23,175 nucleotides of DNA, taken from JANXQG01 sp037147235. GTDB taxonomy: Bacteria > Planctomycetota > Planctomycetia > Pirellulales > Thermoguttaceae. The position numbers and the translations under genes were made by a program. Position 1 is the stretch's first letter. The number at the start of each line of letters is the position of its first letter. The notes beneath the pieces were generated by a model. That model did not search any database. It saw nothing but the letters and a program-made list of their open reading frames with translations, and was not told the origin of the DNA. Below are positions 13,680 to 21,360 of this stretch, piece after piece. The DNA lies in assembly GCA_037147235.1 (NCBI GenBank), contig JBAWVO010000077.1:1-23175 (forward strand), read 5' to 3'.

Positions 13680-14393
13680 TTAAATGCCCCCCATTAGCTT
13701 GTTGAAATACTCCGGCACTTTCGCTGCAAAAGTCAACCGCTGGTCACTGAATGGGTGCGTGAGGGAGAGCGATCGAGCGTGAAGTGCGAGGCCCGCGTAG
13801 GATTCCTTCGCATTACCATACTTCCGATCACCCACGATGGGATTTCCGATATCGGCAAGATGCACCCGGATTTGGTTCTTCCGGCCTGTCAATAAGGAGA
13901 TTTCCAGCAAGGCGAATCGCTTTGTCTGCTTGAGGACTTGGTAAGCCGTGTGGGATAACTTTCCCTTGGCAGGGTCGGACGTCGAGTACATGACGTGCGC
14001 TTGGTTCTCCGCGAGGTAGGTCGTAATGGTCTCCTCGCTCTTCCGGCATTGTCCATGAACGACGGCAAGATACTTCTTCTCCGTCTCGCTCCACGCACCC
14101 TGCAAACGGACCTTCGCCTCTTCGCTCTTGGCAAAGACGAGAACCCCGGAAGTATCTCGGTCAAGCCGATGCACGATGAACACGCGGTTTCGGGAGCGGG
14201 CGCACCCATTGCGGACGTAATCCGTCAGGAGGTAGTAGGCGGTGCGCGATTTATCGCTCTCGGTGCCGATCGTCAAAAGCCCCGCGGGCTTGTCCACCAC
14301 AAGGATATCTTGGTCCTCATGGAGTATCACGAGGCCGTGCGGCAGGAGACCAGGACGAGAGCGTTTACTCATGACGATCTCTCGGTTGGACAT
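13680..14393 (-). CDS. RluA-family pseudouridine synthase
   Basis: Isomerises specific uridines in rRNA or tRNA to pseudouridine. The 237 residues hold one catalytic domain with no N-terminal S4 domain, like RluA or TruC. Motif I is DILVVDKPAGLLT (29-41). The catalytic motif is HRLDRDTSGVLVFAKS (75-90), with D78 as nucleophile. Motif III lies near LLTGRKNQIRVHLADIG. The substrate cannot be told from the sequence. Two starts are possible: ATG at 14393, used here, or ATG at 14372 (residue 8), which has GAGAG upstream; neither has a clear Shine-Dalgarno. It is divergent from the GIY-YIG fusion gene across 133 bp. Confidence 0.92.
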   Translation of the reverse strand: MSNREIVMSKRSRPGLLPHGLVILHEDQDILVVDKPAGLLTIGTESDKSRTAYYLLTDYVRNGCARSRNRVFIVHRLDRDTSGVLVFAKSEEAKVRLQGAWSETEKKYLAVVHGQCRKSEETITTYLAENQAHVMYSTSDPAKGKLSHTAYQVLKQTKRFALLEISLLTGRKNQIRVHLADIGNPIVGDRKYGNAKESYAGLALHARSLSLTHPFSDQRLTFAAKVPEYFNKLMGGI

Positions 14394-14456
14394 GGGCTAG
14401 CGAAGGCTTCTTCATGGGATTATTGTACTACACAATGGCCTGCCATGAAAAGCCGA

Positions 14457-14485
14457 TTGGACAATCGTCTGATTCCGGATACAAT
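14457..14485 (+). promoter_or_regulatory. Promoter of the GIY-YIG fusion gene
   Basis: TTGGAC (14457-14462) and TACAAT (14480-14485) are exactly 17 bp apart, a good sigma-70 match. Transcription would start near 14492, 35 bases before the ATG at 14527. Confidence 0.5.
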
Positions 14486-14526
14486 GGCGATTTTGGGATC
14501 GGGTTGTTCGTGATAAGAGTCGTTGA

Positions 14527-15774
14527 ATGGATACGGATGCAAGCTGGTTTGTCTATCTTCTACGGTGTGCGGACGGCTCTCTCTACACGGGAATCACGAA
14601 TGACGTGGCTCGTAGATTGAAGCAGCACAACGCCGGAACAGCATCGCGGTACACTCGCGGCCGCCTGCCTGCTCTCTTGGTTTATCAGGAAGCACAAGCC
14701 AGTCGCAGTCTTGCGCTGAAAAGAGAGTTGGCGATCAAGGGCCTTTCACGTCAGGAGAAAGAATCGATGTGTCTTGGTTGTGATTGTGAAAAACAACGAA
14801 ATGCCGGTGAAGGTGACAAGCAGGGCTGGGCTTCTAAACCATTCCTTATGGCCTTCGTGATTTTCCTCGCAATTGCTCCTCTGCTACGGGCTACCGAGGT
14901 CACGGCCCAGCGGTCGGAACATGGCGTGACGGTGAAAATCGACGGCCACCCGTTCACGGAGTACGTCCTTCAATCCGGCACCAAACCGATTCTCTGGCCA
15001 ATCTTTGGACCGACCGGAAAGCCGCTGACTCGCGCCTACCCCATGCAGGGGGAAGCCAAGGAAACCAAGGACCACGTTCACCACCGTTCGCTCTGGTTCT
15101 CGCATGGCAGTGTGAACGGCATTGATTTTTGGACCGAAACGCCCGCAGGCAAGACGGGCACGATTGTACATCGCAAGTTCGTCAAGATCGCGAGCGGCGC
15201 GGAAGCTCAAATCGTAACGGAAAACGATTGGCTGAGTCCCGTCGGCAAGAAGGTCTGCGAAGACCAACGGTGCCTGACCTTTGGTGTCCGGGGCGATTCT
15301 CGATGGATCGACTTCGATATCACACTCCGCGCCAGCGAAGGGCCGGTCACATTCGGCGATACCAAGGAGGGCACGTTTGGCCTTCGCGTCGCCGAGTCGC
15401 TACGGGTCGATTCCAAACAGGGCGGGCAGATCGTCAATAGCCTGGGTCAGATGAACGCTGCGGCCTGGGGCAAGCGAGCCGACTGGGTCGATTACCATGG
15501 CCCGCTGGACGGTCAGACGGTCGGCATCGCCATTTTCGACCATCCCCAGAGCTTTCGCCACCCGACCGGTTGGCACGTGCGAACCTATGGCTTGTTTGCC
15601 GCCAACCCGTTTGCCCGGCAAGGCTTCGTCGGCAGGGAAAGCGAGGCTGAACCGTATGTACTGCCGCAAGGGAAGGAAATCGCCCTGCGGTATCGAGTTT
15701 TTTTGCACCAAGGCGACGATAAAAAAGGTAAGGTTGCCGAGGCGTTTACTGACTATGTCAAACTCAATAAGTGA
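14527..15774 (+). CDS. GIY-YIG nuclease fused in frame to a secreted DUF6807 (PmoA-type) protein
   Basis: One 415-residue frame holds two proteins normally encoded apart. Residues 5-80 are a YhbQ/UvrC-type GIY-YIG domain: VYLL (9-12), YTG (20-22), RR (29-30), H34, and E67 in LKRELAIKGLSRQEKES. This is the full length of a stand-alone member, but no stop follows. Residues 81-104 are a polar linker. KPFLMAFVIFLAIAPLLRAT (104-123) is a signal-peptide-like segment. Residues 125-415 are a DUF6807 domain with the signature KDHVHHRSLWFSHGSVNGID (181-200). A nuclease acts in the cytoplasm while DUF6807 proteins are normally exported, so a working fusion is puzzling. A strong internal ribosome site at 14753 suggests the second half is also made alone from 14767 (335 residues). 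Confidence 0.85.
   Translation: MDTDASWFVYLLRCADGSLYTGITNDVARRLKQHNAGTASRYTRGRLPALLVYQEAQASRSLALKRELAIKGLSRQEKESMCLGCDCEKQRNAGEGDKQGWASKPFLMAFVIFLAIAPLLRATEVTAQRSEHGVTVKIDGHPFTEYVLQSGTKPILWPIFGPTGKPLTRAYPMQGEAKETKDHVHHRSLWFSHGSVNGIDFWTETPAGKTGTIVHRKFVKIASGAEAQIVTENDWLSPVGKKVCEDQRCLTFGVRGDSRWIDFDITLRASEGPVTFGDTKEGTFGLRVAESLRVDSKQGGQIVNSLGQMNAAAWGKRADWVDYHGPLDGQTVGIAIFDHPQSFRHPTGWHVRTYGLFAANPFARQGFVGRESEAEPYVLPQGKEIALRYRVFLHQGDDKKGKVAEAFTDYVKLNK
14753..14769 (+). promoter_or_regulatory. Internal ribosome binding site for a separate DUF6807 product
   Basis: AGGAG (14753-14757), nine bases, then ATG at 14767 in the same frame as the fusion. It is the best Shine-Dalgarno in the gene, better than the one at 14527. 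The product would start MCLGCDCEKQRN and carry the hydrophobic export segment 24 residues in. An ATG at 14848, right at the hydrophobic core, has no such site. Confidence 0.55.
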
Positions 15775-15781
15775 GAACCCT

Positions 15782-16600
15782 ATGGATCAAGTGGTAATTC
15801 TTGCCCGAGGACTGGGAACACGGATGCGAAAAGCGGATCCGACAGTGGCCTTGGACCCGACTCTGGCGGCTGCCGCGGATAGCGGCGTCAAGGCGATGAT
15901 TCCCATCGGCCGGCCGTTCCTGGATTATGTTCTGGGCGTGGCGGCCGAAGCGGGCATCACGAGGGCGTGCCTGGTCGTGGGACCTGAGCATGGCCAAATG
16001 CAAAAGTACTACACCGAGTTGCGGCCGCGACGGATGACGATTGAGTTCGCCGTCCAGGTTGAGCCGCTGGGCACCGCCGATGCGGTCGCTGCCGCCGAGC
16101 AGGTCGTTAGCCAGCGGCCATTCATAATGATCAATTCCGACAACTACTACCCGCTACAGGCATTTTGCGGGCTGCGCGATACCCCCGGGCCGGCCGTGGC
16201 AATCTTCGATCAGGAGACCTTAGTGGCCCAAAGCAATATCCCAGCCGAGCGCATTTCAAAGTTCTCCGTGGTCGAGGGGATTACCGAGGCCGATGGCTCC
16301 ATGCGTTTGCAGCGAATCATCGAAAAGCCCGACGAAGCCACGCTGGCCCGACTGCCGCGACCGCTGGGCGTGAGCATGAATTGCTGGCGATTCGGCCCGG
16401 CCATCTTCGAGGCATGCCGTTCGATCAAACCATCGCCGCGTGGCGAGTTAGAAATCCCCGATGCCGTGCAGTATGCCATCGATCGGCTTGGCGAGCGTTT
16501 TAGCATCGTGTGGTGCAAAGCGCCGGTCCTCGATCTCTCCAGCCGAGACGATATCGAACCCGTTGCCAGGCGACTCGCGGGCGTGACGGTTGATCTGTAA
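15782..16600 (+). CDS. Sugar-phosphate nucleotidyltransferase-like protein
   Basis: A 272-residue NTP_transferase (GT-A fold) protein that would form a nucleotide sugar from NTP and a sugar 1-phosphate. The nucleotide loop reads LARGLGTRM (7-15), where LAAGxGTRL is usual. K37 in GVKAMIPIGRPFLDYVL, PLGTADAV (95-102), and the metal-binding aspartate in NSDNYYP (118-124) are all present. GELEIPDAVQYAI near the end is also typical. There is no left-handed helix domain, so it lacks an acetyltransferase part. The specificity is not evident. The ATG at 15782 starts the conserved motif seven bases after the fusion gene's stop, with a weak GTGAGAA upstream, so it is likely co-transcribed with it. Its last 153 bases overlap the convergent cyclo-ligase gene. 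Confidence 0.82.
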   Translation: MDQVVILARGLGTRMRKADPTVALDPTLAAAADSGVKAMIPIGRPFLDYVLGVAAEAGITRACLVVGPEHGQMQKYYTELRPRRMTIEFAVQVEPLGTADAVAAAEQVVSQRPFIMINSDNYYPLQAFCGLRDTPGPAVAIFDQETLVAQSNIPAERISKFSVVEGITEADGSMRLQRIIEKPDEATLARLPRPLGVSMNCWRFGPAIFEACRSIKPSPRGELEIPDAVQYAIDRLGERFSIVWCKAPVLDLSSRDDIEPVARRLAGVTVDL

Positions 16601-17176
16601 GATACCGGACTCGGTAATCACTGCGTCAACCCACACGTCGTACGGCTGCATCGGCACGGAGTCAAACAGTTGGCACTCAAAGGCCACGGCGGCCAGCAGT
16701 GCATCCGCCCGCGCACCCGGTAGCAGGCGATCGAAATAGCCCTTACCGTAACCAAGCCGGCCGCCTTGGCGGTCGAACGCCAAGCCGGGGATGACCAGTA
16801 AATCGAGTTCCTGTACTTCAGCTCGCCGATGGTTTTGCTCGCGCAATTCGGGCTTAGGCTCCAGGATGCCCAGCGTGCCGGGAGCTAGGTCGCTGAGGCT
16901 GTGCAAGCAAAATAGTTCGAGATGTTGGGCCACGCAATAGGGCACGACAACCCGTTTGCGGTCTGCCAACATCCTTGCGAAAAACGCATGGGTGGACACT
17001 TCGCTACGAAAGCTGACATAGCATAGCACGGTTTGGGCTGACGTGTACTGTGGCAGATGAACCAGTCGCTCGAATATCTTGGCGCTAAGCAGATCACCAT
17101 TTTGCTGATGGAGTCGCCGCAGGTGGGCCGCAGCCCGGAGATGATGTTTAACTTGAAGTGGGTCGCTTGGTTTCAT
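16448..17176 (-). CDS. 5-formyltetrahydrofolate cyclo-ligase with overprinted C-terminal tail
   Basis: Converts 5-formyltetrahydrofolate to 5,10-methenyltetrahydrofolate with ATP, in cytosolic one-carbon metabolism. Signature parts are the N-terminal helix (LRAAAHLRRLHQQNGDLLSAKIFERL), VSFRSEVSTH (54-63) and the substrate/ATP loop GGRLGYGKGYFDRLL (138-152). The family normally ends near VITESGIL (186-193), about 190-200 residues. This frame runs to 242, and residues 194-242 are read antisense through the end of the nucleotidyltransferase gene. The tail is therefore probably overprinted sequence with no ancestral function. The ATG at 17176 lies three bases after the glmS stop, with GGAG from the glmS end as ribosome site, so the two genes are one transcription unit. 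Confidence 0.92.
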   Translation of the reverse strand: MKPSDPLQVKHHLRAAAHLRRLHQQNGDLLSAKIFERLVHLPQYTSAQTVLCYVSFRSEVSTHAFFARMLADRKRVVVPYCVAQHLELFCLHSLSDLAPGTLGILEPKPELREQNHRRAEVQELDLLVIPGLAFDRQGGRLGYGKGYFDRLLPGARADALLAAVAFECQLFDSVPMQPYDVWVDAVITESGILQINRHARESPGNGFDIVSAGEIEDRRFAPHDAKTLAKPIDGILHGIGDF

Positions 17177-17179
17177 CGA

Positions 17180-19048
17180 TCACTCCACGGTCACGCTCTT
17201 TGCCAAATTTCGCGGCTTGTCAATATCGCAGCCGCGGGCGACGGCGATGTAATAAGCCAAGAGCTGAAGGGGGATCACGGTGATGATCGGTTGCAGAAAT
17301 TCTTCGACGGCAGGCACCTCGATCACATCGTCGGCCAGACGACCGACCTCACGATCGCCTTCACAGACGATTGCAATCACCGGTCCACCGCGGGCCTTGA
17401 TCTCCTCGACATTCGACATCACCTTGTCGTAGGTCTGCCCATGCGGCATGAGGAAGACGCTGGGCGTGTTCTGATCGACCAGCGCAATCGGCCCATGCTT
17501 CATCTCGGCCGCTGGATAGCCTTCGGCGTGAATATAGCTGATTTCCTTGAGTTTCAACGCCCCTTCCAAAGCCGTGGGGAAGTTGAACTGCCGGCCCAAG
17601 TAGAGGAAATTATTGCAACCGGCATATTTCTCGGCGATCTGCTTCACTTTTTCATGGCACTGGAGGGCCTGGCGGACCTTGTTGGGAAGCTCTTGCAGTT
17701 GCTTGATGATCCGCGTGCCCGCCAAGAAACTTAGATGCCGCAATCGGCCGAAATAGAGGGCCATCATCGCCAATACCGTACACTGCGAAGTGAATGCCTT
17801 GGTCGAGGCCACGCCAATCTCCGGTCCGGCGCGTAGGTAAACACCGCCATCGGATTCCTGCGCAATCGAGCTGCCGACGACATTGCAGATGCCGAGCACG
17901 GGAAAGCCTTTGCGTTGCATCTCACGGAGCGCGGCCAAGGTGTCGGCCGTCTCGCCGCTTTGCGTGAGGGCGAAAACGAGCGTGTGGTCGTCCAAGGGCG
18001 GGTTCTTGTAGCGAAGTTCGCTGGCATACTCGACTTCGACCGGCAGCCGCGCCATGGCTTCGATCTGGTATTCGCCCACCATGGCCGCGTGCCAACTGGT
18101 GCCGCATGCCGTCATCACAAAACGCCGCACACTACGCAACTGCTGCGGGGTGAGATTCAAACCGCCGAACTTGGCCGTTGCGGCATCGATATCCAATCGT
18201 CCCCGCATGGCGTTCTCGACGGACTCGGGCTGCTCGAAAATCTCCTTGAGCATGTAGTGTTTGTAGCCGCCCGTGTCGATGTCGCCGGCCTTAAGCTCCA
18301 AGATTTGGATTCGTGGATCGACGTGCCCGGCGTCGCGATGGATGATCCGCATCGAATCGGCCGTGAGTACGGCCAACTCGTGATCGGCCAGGTAGACAAT
18401 CTTGTCGGTATAGCCGGCCAAAGGCGAGGCGTCGCTGGCCACAAAATGCTCGCCGGGGCCGACACCCAGCACGATCGGACTCCCCAAGCGGGCGACGATC
18501 AGCACCTCGGGCCAATCGCGGAAGAGGATCGTCAGGCCGTAGGTTCCCTGGAGTTGCAGCAATGCCTCTTGCACTGCGGCGACCAGGGGCCGGTAGTTCA
18601 GTACCGCCATGTCTTCCACGGGTGGCTGCCGCTTCAAGCAGCTCGCCACCAAGTGAGCAATCACCTCGGTATCCGTGGCCGAATGGAACGTATAGCCTTC
18701 CGCGATCAGCCGACGCTTGAGCAACTGAAAGTTCTCAATCACCCCATTGTGAACGACGGCAATCTCGCCGTCACCGCCCAGGTGGGGGTGGGCGTTAATA
18801 TCGCTCGGTGCGCCGTGAGTAGCCCAGCGGGTATGCCCGATCCCCGTCCGGCCCTCGGTCGATAACCCGGCAAGCCTGGCTTCTAGGCGATCGATTCGCC
18901 CTGCCGATTTACAGACCGTCAGATGCCGCTCCGTGGTAACCAGGGCGACCCCAGAACTGTCATAGCCGCGATATTCTAAACGGCGGAGTCCGGTGACGAG
19001 GTACTCGATTGCCTCACGCGGCCCAACGTATCCGACGATACCACACAT
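17180..19048 (-). CDS. glmS: Glutamine-fructose-6-phosphate aminotransferase (isomerizing)
   Basis: Makes glucosamine 6-phosphate from fructose 6-phosphate and glutamine, the first step toward UDP-GlcNAc for cell wall, lipopolysaccharide or glycans. The 622 residues fit the family. C2 in MCGIVGYVG is the N-terminal nucleophile of the glutaminase domain (1-240), with GHTRWATHG (71-79) and HNGVIENF (100-107). Two SIS domains follow: LTQSGETADTLAAL (361-374) with VASTKAFTSQ (413-422), then FNFPTALEGALKLKEISYIHAEGYPAAEMKHGP (488-520). The C-terminus DIDKPRNLAKSVTVE is classic. The ATG at 19048 is fixed by the need for C2. The cyclo-ligase gene follows after three bases. No glmS ribozyme core was recognised upstream. 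Confidence 0.97.
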   Translation of the reverse strand: MCGIVGYVGPREAIEYLVTGLRRLEYRGYDSSGVALVTTERHLTVCKSAGRIDRLEARLAGLSTEGRTGIGHTRWATHGAPSDINAHPHLGGDGEIAVVHNGVIENFQLLKRRLIAEGYTFHSATDTEVIAHLVASCLKRQPPVEDMAVLNYRPLVAAVQEALLQLQGTYGLTILFRDWPEVLIVARLGSPIVLGVGPGEHFVASDASPLAGYTDKIVYLADHELAVLTADSMRIIHRDAGHVDPRIQILELKAGDIDTGGYKHYMLKEIFEQPESVENAMRGRLDIDAATAKFGGLNLTPQQLRSVRRFVMTACGTSWHAAMVGEYQIEAMARLPVEVEYASELRYKNPPLDDHTLVFALTQSGETADTLAALREMQRKGFPVLGICNVVGSSIAQESDGGVYLRAGPEIGVASTKAFTSQCTVLAMMALYFGRLRHLSFLAGTRIIKQLQELPNKVRQALQCHEKVKQIAEKYAGCNNFLYLGRQFNFPTALEGALKLKEISYIHAEGYPAAEMKHGPIALVDQNTPSVFLMPHGQTYDKVMSNVEEIKARGGPVIAIVCEGDREVGRLADDVIEVPAVEEFLQPIITVIPLQLLAYYIAVARGCDIDKPRNLAKSVTVE

Positions 19049-19110
19049 GCGTTGATCTTTCTCTTAGCTCGGTGGGATGTGCTTCTGAATTTTGCGGCCT
19101 GCACTAAGCA

Positions 19111-19152
19111 ACTCCCTCTCTTCCTTTTGGGGGAGGGGCAGGGGGGTGAGGG
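19111..19152. repeat. GC-rich REP-like repeat upstream of glmS
   Basis: CTCCCTCTCTTCCTTTTGGG then GGAGGGGCAGGGGGGTGAGGG, read on the plus strand. CTCCC at 19112-19116 can pair with GGGAG near 19130. Strings of this CCCTCACCCC type are common dispersed repeats in bacterial genomes. It lies in the glmS leader region; there is no coding evidence. Confidence 0.45.
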
Positions 19153-19222
19153 CTTTCGTCGCATAAACGGCTAATATAACAGTCTAGCATACAGACTTGT
19201 TCCATTTGGGAAAAGACCTGTG

Positions 19223-19260
19223 GCGGAGTCAGATCTCCTTTTTGTAACCCAGATCTCCGC
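19223..19260. repeat. Stem-loop with AGATCT arms upstream of the DUF4160-XRE pair
   Basis: GCGGAG-TC-AGATCT (19223-19236) pairs with AGATCTCCGC (19251-19260), with a TC bulge and a 14-base loop. CAGATCTCC also repeats directly at 19230-19238 and 19250-19258. It lies 30 bp before the -35 at 19291, so an operator role is possible. Confidence 0.5.
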
Positions 19261-19290
19261 TCGTTGGCGATCCCGTCATAAATGTCCGAC

Positions 19291-19320
19291 TTGACATGTT
19301 GTGTGAAAGAGACATAATAT
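19291..19320 (+). promoter_or_regulatory. Near-consensus promoter of the DUF4160-XRE pair
   Basis: TTGACA (19291-19296) and TAATAT (19315-19320) are 18 bp apart, the best promoter match in the window. Transcription would start near 19327, which rules out the ATG at 19296 and supports the ATG at 19353. Confidence 0.6.
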
Positions 19321-19352
19321 CAGGAACTGAACCTCAGGTAAATTCAATCAAA

Positions 19353-19649
19353 ATGCCCTACACTCTACTGCTGGCAAAAACCCTCCGAAAAGCAGGGTGG
19401 CAGGTGGAAATTTACGATGCAGAAGGGCCGGAAGAGCCACATGTTTCGATTTTTAGAAGGGGTCGTAAATGGCGAATCTCTCTCCGTACGGGCGAATTCC
19501 TTGATGACGGAGACCATAGCCAGATCGATGCGAATGTCCGGGCAACCATCAAGAGGTGTTGGCGAACGCTTCAAACGGAGTGGGATAATATCCATGGCAA
19601 AATCAATCCAATTTCCAGCGAAGAAACCGAAAATGGCGACAAAGACTAA
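19353..19649 (+). CDS. DUF4160-like small protein
   Basis: A 98-residue protein whose core EGPEEPHVSIFRRGRKWRIS (25-44) followed by LRTGEFLDDGDHS recalls DUF4160, where a PPHVHV strand and a basic strand precede a helical tail ending in a tryptophan-bearing helix (here TIKRCWRTLQTEWDNIHG). DUF4160 proteins are often encoded next to small partners in toxin-antitoxin-like pairs. The start at 19353 follows from the promoter position; the longer frame would start inside the -35. No strong Shine-Dalgarno is seen (a weak AGG lies 15 or so bases upstream). Its 3' end overlaps the next gene by up to 56 bases. Function is unknown; it may be the small partner of a two-gene module. Confidence 0.6.
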   Translation: MPYTLLLAKTLRKAGWQVEIYDAEGPEEPHVSIFRRGRKWRISLRTGEFLDDGDHSQIDANVRATIKRCWRTLQTEWDNIHGKINPISSEETENGDKD

Positions 19650-20499
19650 ACCCTCAAAGATTCACAGCAGTCTCGTCTCACATCCATTGTTTATACTCCT
19701 TGATATGGACGAGGGATGGCGTGACCAACTTGGTGCGACTCGTGCGATCATTTGCAATCGTGCTCAAGACATCTCTGACGTGCTGTCGAAGGCCACGACC
19801 AATTCGCTTTGGATTTCCTCTGGTTCCAGCATGACGGATCTGCTTCTCCGTGTTATGAGTCGTTGCAGCACGGAATCCCAAGTCACGCGGCATCGCTTGG
19901 GCAATCTACTCATGCTGGAATCTCCACGACAGAAGACAATTCCTTTTCTCAGGAGTCTCTTTGAAAACCTTGTGGGAGAGGTTCCACGGTTTAAGTTGCT
20001 CCCCAAAGATCAGCTTTGTGAAGTTCTTGCCGGAGACTCCGAGGCTGTTCGTGATCTGTTTGTTGGTGGTGTTATTGACACTGAATTCAGTCTTCTTATG
20101 CTCGTCCGTGGCAACTTTGACCCTATAACTGTACCGCTTTCCGTCTTCCGACCTTCGGGAACGTCAAAGCCGGATTTCCACCGCTTTGAACTCGACGATT
20201 ACGGTCACACGGTACGCTTTGGAGAATACGAAGCCTCATCGCATTTCATTCTGTACTTAGCGGACTCTGATTACCGAAAGCGTATGAATGCAAAGTACCG
20301 TGCGCAGGAAAAAGGCTTCGGACCATCGCTACGAAGATTGCGAATTCTAAAAGGGATTTTGCAAGACGAATTCCCCGGAGTCAATTCAAAGACGATTGCT
20401 CGAATTGAGCGCGGCGAAGTCGCAAAGCCTCACGACACGACACGAACAATCATTGCAAAGACTCTGGGTGTTGGCCCGGACGAGATTGAGCTGTATTAA
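19594..20499 (+). CDS. Protein with C-terminal XRE-type helix-turn-helix
   Basis: A 301-residue protein whose last 60 residues look like an XRE/Cro helix-turn-helix: LRRLRILKGILQDEFPGVNS, then KTIARIERGEVAKPHDTTRT and IIAKTLGVGPDEIELY. The first 240 residues match nothing I recognise; no HExxH, P-loop or transmembrane stretch is seen. The start is uncertain. ATG at 19594 (used here) has GGGA about eight bases upstream and overlaps the DUF4160-like gene by 56 bases; ATG at 19633 overlaps by 17 bases. Both imply coupling. A C-terminal rather than N-terminal helix-turn-helix is unusual. It may repress the promoter at 19291, as antitoxin-type regulators do; that is inference. Confidence 0.65.
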   Translation: MAKSIQFPAKKPKMATKTKPSKIHSSLVSHPLFILLDMDEGWRDQLGATRAIICNRAQDISDVLSKATTNSLWISSGSSMTDLLLRVMSRCSTESQVTRHRLGNLLMLESPRQKTIPFLRSLFENLVGEVPRFKLLPKDQLCEVLAGDSEAVRDLFVGGVIDTEFSLLMLVRGNFDPITVPLSVFRPSGTSKPDFHRFELDDYGHTVRFGEYEASSHFILYLADSDYRKRMNAKYRAQEKGFGPSLRRLRILKGILQDEFPGVNSKTIARIERGEVAKPHDTTRTIIAKTLGVGPDEIELY

Positions 20500-20651
20500 T
20501 CTGGCTAGGGTAGTACTAACCCAAAAGTCTTCGCGGATTGCAGTCCCCTCCGAAATAGTGGCTCCCAACTCGCCGCGAAACTGGCCCCCTTTTTCACTGC
20601 GACTGATACTATCGCCACAAGATCTGAAGCATTATCTTCCAAACTGTGTTG

Positions 20652-20802
20652 TATAATGAAGTGTCAGCCACGAAGGTCGCGGAGGAGGCCAAGGGCGTTG
20701 CAGCCCGAACTTTCTCCGAGGGCAGAGGTGTAGGTAGCCTTCCAGGCTGCGTATCCGGTTTTTGAAACGACTTGTGGTGAAAAAACAAGGGAGGTTCCTG
20801 AC
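20652..20802 (+). promoter_or_regulatory. TATAAT box and structured leader of the NusG-like gene
   Basis: A perfect TATAAT at 20652-20657 (no good -35) would give a leader of about 140 bases. It can form hairpins GGGC/GCCC (20693-20706) and AGCCT/AGGCT (20736-20748). The second is followed, after some bases, by GGTTTTTG. GGGAGG (20789-20794) then precedes the ATG. It matches no riboswitch I know. The gap before it (20500-20651) holds only a near-palindrome GGGTAGTACTAACCC soon after the XRE gene stop, a possible weak terminator. Confidence 0.4.
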
Positions 20803-21360
20803 ATGCCGGTTTTAACGAAGGAAACATGCCTGTTTCCGGAATCACTCTTGGAATCGCCCGATTCCATGGCGGTCGACAGTCAGTGGATGGTGTTATATAC
20901 CAAGCCTCGGCAGGAGAAGTCCTTGGCGCGGGATCTTTTGCGTCGAATGGTTCCCTTCTATCTGCCCCTAGTCAAAAAGACGCTGCGGTACGGTCGTCGT
21001 CGGATGGCGTCCTTTGCGCCGCTTTTCGAGGGCTATTTGTTCGTACTCGGCGCGGAACAACAGCGCACGATGTCGCTGGCCACCAATCGGGTTGTGCGGA
21101 TTTTGCCGGTAAACGATGGCGAGCGGCTGATCGCCGATCTTCGCCAGATCGAGCGATTGATCGAGGCCAATGTCCCTCTGACTATGGAAAGCCGTCTCCA
21201 GGCGGGCAGGAAAGTACGCGTTCGCAACGGGTCGTTTGCGGGCGTCGAAGGGGTGGTTCTACAGCGGCGCGGTAAAACCCGACTTTTAGTGAGCATCAAC
21301 TTCTTGCAACAGGGTGCTTCGGTCGAAATCGAAGATTTCTGCTTGGAACCGCTCGATTGA
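20803..21360 (+). CDS. NusG paralogue (specialised transcription antiterminator type)
   Basis: A 185-residue NusG-like protein that should bind RNA polymerase and alter elongation or termination. The NGN domain starts QWMVLYTKPRQEKSLARDLL (27-46) and includes FYLPLVKKTLRYGRRRMASF and FEGYLFV (75-81). A KOW motif follows at VRVRNGSFAGVEGVVLQRRG (138-157). It reads as a RfaH/UpxY/LoaP-like paralogue rather than housekeeping NusG, which normally sits next to secE and rplK; neither is here. Such paralogues usually lead exopolysaccharide or secondary-metabolite clusters, but the next genes do not show one. The ATG at 20803 is backed by GGGAGG eight bases upstream. The N-terminal 26 residues lie outside the domain. 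Confidence 0.85.
   Translation: MPVLTKETCLFPESLLESPDSMAVDSQWMVLYTKPRQEKSLARDLLRRMVPFYLPLVKKTLRYGRRRMASFAPLFEGYLFVLGAEQQRTMSLATNRVVRILPVNDGERLIADLRQIERLIEANVPLTMESRLQAGRKVRVRNGSFAGVEGVVLQRRGKTRLLVSINFLQQGASVEIEDFCLEPLD

Noticed and set aside
17915..18865. 316-residue plus-strand frame antisense to glmS
   Set aside because: glmS is unambiguous across the whole stretch.
18976..19164. 62-residue minus-strand frame starting MRRKPSPPCPSPKRKRG
   Set aside because: This is the REP-like GC-rich repeat at 19111-19152 in translation, running into the glmS start in another frame.
19049..19352. glmS ribozyme upstream of glmS
   Set aside because: I see no conserved ribozyme core; the leader contains a REP-like repeat and a stem-loop instead.
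20661..20760. Known riboswitch class in the NusG-like leader
   Set aside because: The hairpins do not carry the conserved cores of the c-di-GMP or cobalamin riboswitches that I checked by eye.
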